From Micromonospora arida (lineage in GTDB: Bacteria; Actinomycetota; Actinomycetes; Mycobacteriales; Micromonosporaceae), in the NCBI RefSeq assembly GCF_003857035.1, contig NZ_QGSY01000070.1, forward strand, positions 1 to 33,977: DNA of 33,977 nucleotides, in the 5' to 3' direction. Both the position numbers and the translations under genes were made by a program. This document shows positions 7,186-13,861 of this stretch, one piece after another. Each line of letters begins with the position of its first letter. Position 1 is the first letter of the stretch. The notes beneath the pieces were generated by a model. That model was not told the origin of the DNA. It saw only the letters and a list, made by a program, of their open reading frames with translations, and did no database searches.

Positions 7186-8981
7186 TGAAGCTCAAGAGGC
7201 TTTACTCGAACAGGCCTGATGTCTTTGGCTCCATAACGTTCAACAACGGGCTTTCGGCTGTGCTAGCCGAAATCCGCCTTCCTGAAAACAGAGACCTCGA
7301 CACCCACAACCTCGGTAAGACCACTCTTGCCGAACTGATCGACTTCTGCCTTCTCAAGGGGAAAAGCAGCAGCTTCTTCCTCTTCAAGCACAGGTCATCT
7401 TTCGAAAAGTTCGCCTTCTACCTAGAGATCGAACTGCCGAGCGGCGGTTACCTCACAATCGGGCGCCCGGTCGATCCTGGGTCAAAGATTTATTTCAAGC
7501 GAAGTGAGTCTTCGATCGAAGACATAACGGCAGTTGAAGGCCCTGATTGGGATCACCTCGGCATGCCATTTGACCGCGCTAAGCTGCTCCTGGACGGCAT
7601 GCTTGCCATCGACGCCCTACGGCCATGGGGATTCAGGAAGGCAGTTGGCTACCTAATCAGATCCCAGCGGGACTACCTCGACGTCTTCCAGCTAGGCAAG
7701 TTCACCGGCAAGCATTTGGACTGGAAGCCCTTTGTGGCACATCTGATCGGGATGGAGTCCGAGCCGGTTATCGGCCTCTACCAAAAGAAGGAAGAACTTA
7801 ATCAGGCAACGTCAGATCTTGCCACACTCACTCGCGAGTGGAGCGGCGAGGATGTCGACCCCTCCGTGCTGGATGGCCTGATTTCTGTCAAGAGACGGGA
7901 CATCGACGCTAGGACCGCCACCCTTGCCTCCTTTAACTTCCAAGAAGAGGACACCCGCGCAACCACGGAACTAATCGACCGAACCGAGGCGCAGATCACG
8001 GCCCTGAACGAAGAAAGCTATCGGCTCGGCCGGCTCGTACAGCGCATCGACGAGTCGCTAGAAGAGGAGCAGGTACTTTTCCGACCAAGGGATGCCGCGG
8101 AGCTGTTCCGTCAGGCTGGCGTCTTCCTAGGCGATCAGATCAAGAGAGAATACGAGCAACTCGTCGCCTTTAACCGAGCGATCACCGAGGAAAGGCGCGA
8201 GGCGCTCCAAGAACAACTGACTGAAAGCCAAGCGAGGCTGGTGGAGATCCGCAAGGAACTCGAGACGTTGAACCTGAGACGCGCTCAATCTCTGGAGTTT
8301 TTGAGGAACTCCGATTCGCTTGAGAAATACAAAAGCCTTTCCCTTGAGCTGACCAACCTTCAAGGCGAACTAAGCGTTCTCGAAGCTAGGCGATCGGCTG
8401 CGGCAAGGCTCGCAGACCTACGCCGACACCAGCGATCACTCGCCGAAGAGTTTGGCCACCTTGAGACCGCAGTTGAAACGCAGATCGAGGAAATCAGCCG
8501 CAACGAAGAGAGTCGATTCGGCCGGCTACGCCGGTACTTTACCGAGATCATCTATGAGGTCTTAGGCCAGAATGCAATTATTGCAATTAGGGTGAACAGT
8601 CAGGGTGGCCTTGATTTCACTGCGGAGTTCGTAGGAACTGCGGGAATAGCAACAAGTGGCGACAGAGGAACATCATACCGAAAGCTCCTCTGTATCGCCT
8701 TCGACCTTGCGTTCCTTAGAACCTACCTAGACGTGCCATTCCCGCGCTTTGTGTACCACGACGGCGCCCTGGAGCAACTGGAGCCACGCAAGCGGGAGAA
8801 GCTGATTGGCGTGTTTAGAGAGTATGCCGCCCTCGGACTCCAACCAATCATCTCGCTACTCGACAGCGATCTTCCCCTACCCATCGGTTCAAGTCACCTG
8901 ACGCTCATGCCGGAGGACGTCGTGGTCACGCTTCACGACGAGGGCCAGGAGGGCCGACTATTCAAGATGCCGACGTGGTAG
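7185..8981 (+). CDS. ABC-3C ATPase (DUF2326, SMC/Rad50-like)
   Basis: ATPase that would gate or load the nuclease on DNA. Residues 1-60 carry an ABC N-lobe with a degenerate Walker A, DTHNLGKTTL (39-48), lacking the first glycine as is usual for DUF2326. Residues about 200-430 are a long Glu/Arg/Leu-rich coiled coil, as in SMC and Rad50 proteins. The C-lobe around 500-565 has LCIAFDLAFLRTY and the Walker-B-like FVYHDGALEQLEPRKREKL, then LQPIISLLDSDLP. Length 598 is normal for the family. ATG 7185 is preferred over GTG 7182 because GGGGA lies four bases upstream and TGATG couples it to the middle component. It is an ATPase for nucleic-acid conflict, not a membrane transporter. Confidence 0.92.
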   Translation: MKLKRLYSNRPDVFGSITFNNGLSAVLAEIRLPENRDLDTHNLGKTTLAELIDFCLLKGKSSSFFLFKHRSSFEKFAFYLEIELPSGGYLTIGRPVDPGSKIYFKRSESSIEDITAVEGPDWDHLGMPFDRAKLLLDGMLAIDALRPWGFRKAVGYLIRSQRDYLDVFQLGKFTGKHLDWKPFVAHLIGMESEPVIGLYQKKEELNQATSDLATLTREWSGEDVDPSVLDGLISVKRRDIDARTATLASFNFQEEDTRATTELIDRTEAQITALNEESYRLGRLVQRIDESLEEEQVLFRPRDAAELFRQAGVFLGDQIKREYEQLVAFNRAITEERREALQEQLTESQARLVEIRKELETLNLRRAQSLEFLRNSDSLEKYKSLSLELTNLQGELSVLEARRSAAARLADLRRHQRSLAEEFGHLETAVETQIEEISRNEESRFGRLRRYFTEIIYEVLGQNAIIAIRVNSQGGLDFTAEFVGTAGIATSGDRGTSYRKLLCIAFDLAFLRTYLDVPFPRFVYHDGALEQLEPRKREKLIGVFREYAALGLQPIISLLDSDLPLPIGSSHLTLMPEDVVVTLHDEGQEGRLFKMPTW

Positions 8982-9370
8982 CGCATCTTTCCCAGCCTGC
9001 CGGGCTTGATCAGATGCCCCACCATGGCTACATGACGCTGGGCAAGTGGCTGTCGTTGGTCGGCGGCGCTCTCGAACTCGCTGCCATCGGCATCGCCACG
9101 GTCTCCGCGGTAATGGCCTACCGACGGGCGCAGGCGCGGGTCGACATCATCCGTGAGTCCAATCGCCTCCACAGCAATGACGAGGAGAAGGCGGCTGCGT
9201 ACCGCCGCGAGCGGGGTGTCGATCCGGACATGACGTGGGGTGATGTCATGTTCGTCCGGACTCTGATCGTCTATGCCATCAGCCGCTCAGCAGCACGAGG
9301 AGCCCTCGCTACTGTCGTCCTCTTGGCGCTTGGAACTATCCTAAGCACGCTCGGAAGCCTGGCTGCGTAA
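8975..9370 (+). CDS. Two-TM membrane protein coupled to the ABC-3C genes
   Basis: I do not recognise this protein. From GTG 8975, which overlaps the ATPase stop by seven bases, it has 131 residues. Helix 1 is LVGGALELAAIGIATVSAVM, followed by a charged loop of about 50 residues (RRAQARVDIIRESNRLHSND, then RRERGVDPDMTWGDV), then helix 2, ALATVVLLALGTILSTLG. ATG 9014 and ATG 9032 (MTLGKWLSLV) are alternative starts, and the last gives the neatest N-terminus. Its position suggests a fourth operon member, perhaps a membrane effector or anchor, but it could be an unrelated cargo gene. GC-richer codons than the ATPase hint at a separate origin. Confidence 0.6.
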   Translation: MVAHLSQPAGLDQMPHHGYMTLGKWLSLVGGALELAAIGIATVSAVMAYRRAQARVDIIRESNRLHSNDEEKAAAYRRERGVDPDMTWGDVMFVRTLIVYAISRSAARGALATVVLLALGTILSTLGSLAA

Positions 9371-9698
9371 GCAGCAGATCGTGAGCCGCACCTGCTGCCA
9401 TCACTGTCTGCCGTCGACCCAGACTCCGTGGAGAGGGCTAGGGCCAGGGTGACCAAGGGCTTCCCGTCCTCGTCCCGGATTATCCGGCCGCCTCTGTCGC
9501 ACAACCGCCAGGCCACCCGGTACCGCCCGGCCCTGGGTTCGAGCTTCGCCACCCGCGCCTCCGTATCGAGTTGCCGTGAGCCCACGGGCTCACGCGGAGG
9601 GTTAGAGATGCAGTTCAACGTCACGTTCCGTAGAGATTGATACATAAGAGATCCGGACAAATAGGTGTAGGTGCTGGTCATGAGGGCGGATGACCACA
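9371..9698. other. Right island margin, possible decayed integrase fragment
   Basis: No intact gene. On the minus strand around 9420-9570 one frame keeps C/G-rich third positions and reads RVAKLEPRAGRYRVAWRL then GGRIIRDEDGKPLVTLA. This loosely resembles the arm-binding N-terminus of actinobacterial tyrosine integrases, but no catalytic domain follows. Next to the repeat is the dyad GGTCAT...ATGACC at 9677-9695. The integrase reading is a weak inference. Confidence 0.3.
9576..9593. repeat. Island right-end palindrome, partner of 4479-4496
   Basis: GTGAGCCCACGGGCTCAC matches the left-end palindrome at 17 of 18 bases and lies 105 bases inside attR, against about 90 bases for the left copy inside attL. 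Confidence 0.8.
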
Positions 9699-9762
9699 GA
9701 CTGAAAATCGGAAGGTCGGCGGTTCGACCCCGCCCCTGGCCACATAGCCTTTCGCCGGGCTA
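9699..9762 (+). repeat. attR: second copy of 64-bp repeat with tRNA-Phe 3' fragment
   Basis: Identical to 4325-4388. It contains the last 44 bases of tRNA-Phe without its 5' half and so is not a functional tRNA gene. It marks the right boundary of the island. Confidence 0.93.
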
Positions 9763-9766
9763 CAGA

Positions 9767-9807
9767 GGTCCCCGCCAGCGGAAACGCAGGTGGGGATCTT
9801 GCTTTTT
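9767..9807 (+). terminator. Displaced native tRNA-Phe terminator
   Basis: A ten-bp stem (GGTCCCCGCC against GGTGGGGATC with two G-U pairs and one bulged A) around the loop AGCGGAAACGC, then a T-rich tail. Because it follows attR it should be the chromosome's original tRNA-Phe terminator, now 5.4 kb from the gene. Confidence 0.75.
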
Positions 9808-9841
9808 GCGGGTCGCTTTCCGTGACGGCCGCACCCACGCG

Positions 9842-9918
9842 TGATCAACACGACTTCCTTGAAATCGCGGTATCCCAGCAGGCGCGATGCCGCGACTTCA
9901 AGAAAACCGAGTCGATCA
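9842..9918. repeat. Dispersed palindromic element, copy 1
   Basis: Arms of about 35 bases, starting TGATCAACACGACTTCCTTG and ending CGAGTCGATCA, pair with a handful of mismatches around a ten-base loop. The arm sequence is clearly related to the element at 29062-29133, so this is a dispersed REP-like family. Confidence 0.75.
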
Positions 9919-9999
9919 TGCCCGGGGTCGCCTCCGCATCGGGGCAGCGCGCCGGACGTCACGCACGACCGCGCGGCGTCAGTGGTCGCGGCGACGGCG

Positions 10000-11247
10000 T
10001 CAGCGGTCGCGGCGTCCCTGCGGGCGATGCTGGGCCACGCTGCCCTGGATGGCCTCCCACACGCTGCGTCCGGCCTCTCGCAGCGTCTCCCCCGCCTGCT
10101 CGGCGAACTGGGCTGCGCTCTGCGCCGCGGCCTGCGCCGCGCCCGGCAGACCACCGCCGCCATCCCCGGACGGGCTTGCCCCGGACGGGCTTGGACCGGA
10201 CGGGCTTGGACCGGACGGGCTTGGACCGGACGCTGCCGACTGGCCGGGCTGGTTTCCGGTCTCCCCGACCGCCGGCCCCGCCGATCCCTCGGGGCGCTGC
10301 TGGTCCCGGTCCGCCCCTGCCGAGCGCCCTCCGTCACCCGCGCCTTCGGGCCGCGCTCCACCGGCGTGACGCGACCCCTCGGACCGCTGGCCTTCCGGAC
10401 CGTTGCCACGTGGCGAGCCGCCCTCCGACTCACGTCCATCTGGCTGCCGTCCATCTGGCTGCCGTCCCTGAGGATGCTGGCCCTGCGCATGCGGACCCTC
10501 AGGACGCCGCCCCTCCGGCTTCCGCCCCTCCGGCTGTCGACCCTCCGGATGCTGGCCCTGCGCATGCGCCTGGTCGGCCGGCCCTGGGCCGCCGGCTCGC
10601 GGCCCAGGGCCGCCGGCACCCGGTCCCGAGCCGACCGGCCCCGCCTCGGACCGACCCGCATCCGGCCGATCAGAACCCAGACGACCAGGGCCGAGCCGAT
10701 CGGGACCCGGCCGGCCAGAACCCGATGGCCGACCCGGACCCGGCCGGTCGGAACCCAGTCGGTCGCGGTCGGCCACCGGGCTGGCCGCGCCGACCTGCTG
10801 GCCCGGCTCGCCGCGTACGTCGTCCGAGCGCCGACTCGACGCCTTGATCTCCGCTGCGCCCGTGGCCAACTGCTGGGTGCTGCGGTTCACGTCGTCGATG
10901 GCGGTGCCGGCCGTGCGTGCGAGCGCCTCGATGATGTGTGGGTTGTGGTCAAGAGTGTCGAGCGCTCGTCCCAGGATCCTGGTCAGCTGCTCCAACCGCA
11001 CCCGCAGCTGCGCCTCGGCGTTCACCCCGTCGATGTTCAACTCGCCGCCGTTGAGGTGCACCCGTACGCCGGCGTCGACCTGGAGCAGGTTGGCCACCCG
11101 CGCCCGCAGCGACAGATCGGCCTCCAGACCGTCGACCGCCAGTCGGATGGAGTCCACGGAGACCTTCGGAATGTCGAGCAGGACGTCGTCCGGGTTCCCG
11201 CTGTCGACGTTCCGGTCCGGCTCCCGCTGCTGCCCGCTCTCGCTCAT
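10000..11247 (-). CDS. Low-complexity hypothetical protein with conserved N-terminal domain
   Basis: I do not recognise a named family. ATG 11247 is preferred over the longer open frame because GGCGGGAG precedes it and the protein then starts MSESGQQ. Residues about 20-140 look like a folded amphipathic domain (IPKVSVDSIRLAVDGLEADL, then VHLNGGELNIDGVNAEAQLR), similar in style to actinobacterial proteins with an all-alpha/beta head and a disordered tail. Residues 150-350 are Gly/Pro/Arg/Asp repeats of QGQHPQGRQPDGR and GPSPSGPSPSG type, encoded by short tandem DNA repeats near 10160-10230 and 10435-10560. A final amphipathic helix (QSAAQFAEQAGETLREAGRS) closes the 415 residues. No signal peptide or TM segment. 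Long plus-strand frames over this region are shadows. Confidence 0.7.
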   Translation of the reverse strand: MSESGQQREPDRNVDSGNPDDVLLDIPKVSVDSIRLAVDGLEADLSLRARVANLLQVDAGVRVHLNGGELNIDGVNAEAQLRVRLEQLTRILGRALDTLDHNPHIIEALARTAGTAIDDVNRSTQQLATGAAEIKASSRRSDDVRGEPGQQVGAASPVADRDRLGSDRPGPGRPSGSGRPGPDRLGPGRLGSDRPDAGRSEAGPVGSGPGAGGPGPRAGGPGPADQAHAQGQHPEGRQPEGRKPEGRRPEGPHAQGQHPQGRQPDGRQPDGRESEGGSPRGNGPEGQRSEGSRHAGGARPEGAGDGGRSAGADRDQQRPEGSAGPAVGETGNQPGQSAASGPSPSGPSPSGPSPSGASPSGDGGGGLPGAAQAAAQSAAQFAEQAGETLREAGRSVWEAIQGSVAQHRPQGRRDR

Positions 11248-11413
11248 GTTCTCCCGCCCCACCTGCACACGAGCCCGGTCGTCCGGGCCGTCCGGCGCGG
11301 TTACCCGCTTTCCGGCGGGCCATCCCGTCCGTGACGGCCCGACGACCCTCTGTCTGGAACCGGGCACCGCGCGAAGCTGCACACCGAGGCATCAGCCGGT
11401 ATGGTCCGGGCCT

Positions 11414-11941
11414 ATGGGACAGGAATTGACTGATCCGGCCGACATCCGGCAGGACGTCGGCCAGTTCTCTCTCCGGTGCAGCCTTCTCGTCCCGGGCTCC
11501 GCCGAGCACGCGTTCACGGTCTTCACCGACGAGCTGACCGACTGGTGGGTCACCGAATACACCTGGTCCGGCCCGGACGCGCTGGCCGAGCTGGGCATGG
11601 AGCCTCGGGCCGGCGGCATGCTCTACGAGATCGGCCCGTACGGTTTTCGCGCCGACTGGGGTCGGGTGCTCACCTGGGATCCGCCTCGCCGGCTGGTCTT
11701 CGTCTGGCAGATCGGCCCCGACCGGGCGCCGGTGCCGGACCCGGCCCGCGCGAGCGAGGTCGAGGTGCTGTTCCATGCCGAGGGGCCGGAGCGCACCCGG
11801 GTCGACCTGGAGCACCGGCACTTCGACCGGCACGGCGAGGCTGCCGAGGGTTACCGCAAGGCGCTCACGGCCGGCTGGCACGAGCTGCTCACCCGCTACG
11901 TCGCCACGGTGTCGCGCCACCGCCCCAGCACGACGGCCTGA
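11414..11941 (+). CDS. SRPBCC-family protein (AHSA1-like)
   Basis: A 175-residue START/Bet v1-like (SRPBCC) protein of the Aha1-domain type. FSLRCSLLVPGSAEHAFTVF begins the fold, DELTDWWVTEYTW forms the first helices, GGMLYEIG and WGRVLTWDPPRRLVFVWQIG are the central strands, and the C-terminal helix is EGYRKALTAGWHELLTRYV. Such proteins bind small hydrophobic ligands or act as accessory factors; no specific ligand can be given. The start at ATG 11414 gives MGQELTDPADIRQ, with weak ribosome-site sequence. It is divergent from the low-complexity gene, separated by 166 bases in which I see nothing clear. Confidence 0.88.
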   Translation: MGQELTDPADIRQDVGQFSLRCSLLVPGSAEHAFTVFTDELTDWWVTEYTWSGPDALAELGMEPRAGGMLYEIGPYGFRADWGRVLTWDPPRRLVFVWQIGPDRAPVPDPARASEVEVLFHAEGPERTRVDLEHRHFDRHGEAAEGYRKALTAGWHELLTRYVATVSRHRPSTTA

Positions 11942-11985
11942 CGGCCCACCGGGTCACCGGGTCACCGGCCGGCGGCCCACCGGTG

Positions 11986-12690
11986 TCACCGGCCGAGCCG
12001 ACGACCCGCAGCGGCGCCGCCGAGGTCCCGACCACCAAGGTTCGCGCGTTCGCCGGCCTCCGCCCCCGAACCGAAGCCGGTGCCGCCCAACCGGCGCGGC
12101 GGTGCGGTACGCAGCCGTGGGTACTCCTCGGTGAGCCGGCGCTGCACCCGGTCGGACCGGTCGGCCAGCACCAGCGCGACCGACGGTGTGCCCGACTCGC
12201 TGGCCGCCGCCGACTCGGCCGCCCAGAGTCGACCGCCGACCACCTCCGCGAAGCCCGCCAGCCAGGAGCGGCGGAAGGCGGCGGGGTGGTCGTCGGCAGG
12301 CACCTCGGCGGCGGCCAGGCCGTGCGCCGCCTGCACGAGCAGTGAGGTGAAGAGCAGGTCGACCCGTTCCAGGTCACTGGCGAAGCCGAAGAGGTGCAGG
12401 GCGAAGCCGTTGCCCTGCCGACGGCGTACGCAGCGGCAGCGCAGCGGCTCGGCCACCGCGGCGAGCAGGCCGACCTTGTCGCGGGCGTACGGGGCGACGA
12501 CGTCCAGCACTCGGTCGCCGACCGGGTCGGTGGTCGGGTCCCGGGCGGCGAGCAGCGCCCGGTCGACGCCGTAGCGGGCGATCAGCTCGGTCGCCTTGGC
12601 GGTGAACGCGGCGGACTCGGCCGGCGTGCAGGCCGGGTCCTCGGCCTGGGCCAACAGCTTGCGCACCTTGCTGAGCATGGCCTCGGACAT
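11986..12690 (-). CDS. DUF2786 domain protein
   Basis: A 234-residue protein of unknown function. Residues 1-50 are the DUF2786 signature: MLSKVRKLLAQAEDPACTPA, EAxAFxxKAxELxxRYGVD. The middle part (about 70-150) is conserved in actinobacterial relatives, with LFGFASDLERVDLLFTSLL and FRRSWLAGFAEVVGGRL. The end is a Gly/Arg-rich tail. ATG 12690 is used; an internal ATG at 12678 (MLSKVRK) is possible. It is convergent with the SRPBCC gene, 44 bases apart, and divergent from the secreted-protein gene. No catalytic motif is visible. Confidence 0.85.
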   Translation of the reverse strand: MSEAMLSKVRKLLAQAEDPACTPAESAAFTAKATELIARYGVDRALLAARDPTTDPVGDRVLDVVAPYARDKVGLLAAVAEPLRCRCVRRRQGNGFALHLFGFASDLERVDLLFTSLLVQAAHGLAAAEVPADDHPAAFRRSWLAGFAEVVGGRLWAAESAAASESGTPSVALVLADRSDRVQRRLTEEYPRLRTAPPRRLGGTGFGSGAEAGERANLGGRDLGGAAAGRRLGR

Positions 12691-12818
12691 GCCTACAGAG
12701 CTACCACACGGGCCGGACGTCTCGGGGCGGCGCGGCTATCGATCGATACGTATCATCGTCACGGCCCGATGATCAGTCCGATACGGACGGTCAGCCAACT
12801 GTTTGGAGGAACGAACGG

Positions 12819-13259
12819 ATGCCATCCCCGACCGCTCGTCTGCTCGCCGTCGCCACGGCCGCCGCACTGCTCTCCGTCGGCACACCCGCGCAGGCGGAGC
12901 CGACCACACCGATTACGCCGGTCAGCTCCGGGCCGAACGCGTTCGCCCCGCTCGCCACCTGTTACGGCGGGGCGGTCCGGTCGTACTTCGAAACCGGCCG
13001 CTACGGCGGCTCGGCCGGCCAGTACCGCACGACGACGCGCTGTCGCGACATCAACGTACGCAACGCGAGCGTGTACGCCACCGAGGCGTGCGTGATCTTC
13101 GTAGACAAGACGAGCGCCTGCAACTACTGGACCTACCTGCCGGCCAACTCGGGCTGGATCACGGTGGCGACCAACGTCCGGGACGGCGTCAACTTCCGGG
13201 TCCGCTTCGAGAACCTGCGGTACGAGTACGAACCGCTGATCGCGTACCACGCGTTCTGA
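12819..13259 (+). CDS. Small secreted protein, four cysteines
   Basis: I do not recognise a family. The 146-residue product has a Sec signal peptide (MPSPTARLLAVATAAALLSV, cut after AQA near residue 27) and a mature domain of about 115 residues rich in Tyr, Thr and Arg. Four cysteines (TCYGG, TRCRD, EACVI, SACNY) could make two disulfides, in keeping with an extracellular beta-rich fold. A strong GGAGG lies ten bases before the ATG. The palindrome GATACGTATC at 12745-12754 in the divergent intergenic region may be an operator. It could be a small inhibitor or wall-associated protein, which is inference only. Confidence 0.82.
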   Translation: MPSPTARLLAVATAAALLSVGTPAQAEPTTPITPVSSGPNAFAPLATCYGGAVRSYFETGRYGGSAGQYRTTTRCRDINVRNASVYATEACVIFVDKTSACNYWTYLPANSGWITVATNVRDGVNFRVRFENLRYEYEPLIAYHAF

Positions 13260-13271
13260 CCGGCCCGCACG

Positions 13272-13305
13272 GTCGCGGCGTCCGCCCCCCGACGGACGCC
13301 GCGAC
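13272..13305. terminator. Bidirectional hairpin between convergent genes
   Basis: A 13-bp perfect stem GTCGCGGCGTCCG/CGGACGCCGCGAC with an eight-base loop, between the secreted-protein gene (+) and the next gene (-). There is no U-tract. Confidence 0.75.
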
Positions 13306-13316
13306 CCGGCGGCGCG

Positions 13317-13706
13317 TCACCCGGCGCGGCTGCGCAGGGTGGCGATCGTGGAGCCGGCGAGTGTGAGCAGGCAGTCGGGGAGCAACCCGTCGGCGGCCGC
13401 AGCGCCGAACAACGCCTCCCCGGTCGGCTCGTCCCGATTCGCGTACGCGCTGACGAAGCGGGCCACCCAGCGGGTGTCGTACCCGGCCTGATCGATTCCC
13501 GGAAAGTCGAGCGCCGCCCCACTGGCCGCCGGCGCGTCACCGAGCATGGTCGCGGCCAGGCACCAGGCGACGCCGTACGCGCCGTCCAGACCGGCCCGGT
13601 CGACGACCGCGTCGAACGCTCCCACCACCGCGTCTCCATCGCCGGTCAACGCCGAACGGAGCACGGCGGCCGCGTCATCGAACGTCTGCTGTGGTAGGTC
13701 GGTCAC
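13317..13706 (-). CDS. Hypothetical protein
   Basis: I do not recognise this 129-residue acidic, alanine-rich protein. GTG 13706 is taken as start (VTDLPQQTFDDAAAVLR); a longer frame from 13745 is also open, and no clear ribosome site decides. It looks all-helical with no signal or TM segment: FDDAAAVLRSALTGDGDAVV, then TRWVARFVSAYANRDEP. C/G-rich third positions support coding. It is convergent with the secreted-protein gene and divergent from the solute-binding protein gene. Confidence 0.7.
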   Translation of the reverse strand: MTDLPQQTFDDAAAVLRSALTGDGDAVVGAFDAVVDRAGLDGAYGVAWCLAATMLGDAPAASGAALDFPGIDQAGYDTRWVARFVSAYANRDEPTGEALFGAAAADGLLPDCLLTLAGSTIATLRSRAG

Positions 13707-13861
13707 GCAGCGCACAGTAGGACCGGTGGTCAAGGGCCCGGGCAACCGTCACTGTCCGTGTTCAACGCGAGCTACCTGCGCATTACGCCACCTCCACGGT
13801 CCCGCCGCCGGCCTCGGCACGCTAATGTGCGCAGCGGACCTTCGCCGGAGGAAGGACGACC

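Larger units (their letters stand above)
4325..9762. mobile_element. tRNA-Phe genomic island carrying an ABC-3C system
   Basis: The island is bounded by 64-bp att repeats. Its core genes are visibly poorer in G+C (29 of 60 bases at 6721-6780) than the flanks, with many codons ending in A or T. It carries an RHH protein, an IS256-type remnant, the nuclease/middle component/ABC ATPase set and a membrane protein. No intact integrase, excisionase, replication or transfer gene is seen, so it is either a decayed element or mobilised in trans. Paired palindromes lie about 90 and 105 bp inside the att sites. Confidence 0.88.

Noticed and set aside
7185..8981. Transporter ATPase
   Set aside because: Long coiled coil, DUF2326 C-lobe and absence of a permease show an SMC/Rad50-like ATPase rather than a transporter.
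9841..11334. Very long plus-strand frames of 340-500 codons opposite the low-complexity gene
   Set aside because: They are shadows in GC-rich repeats. The minus-strand frame has a ribosome site, a structured N-terminal domain and sensible codon bias.
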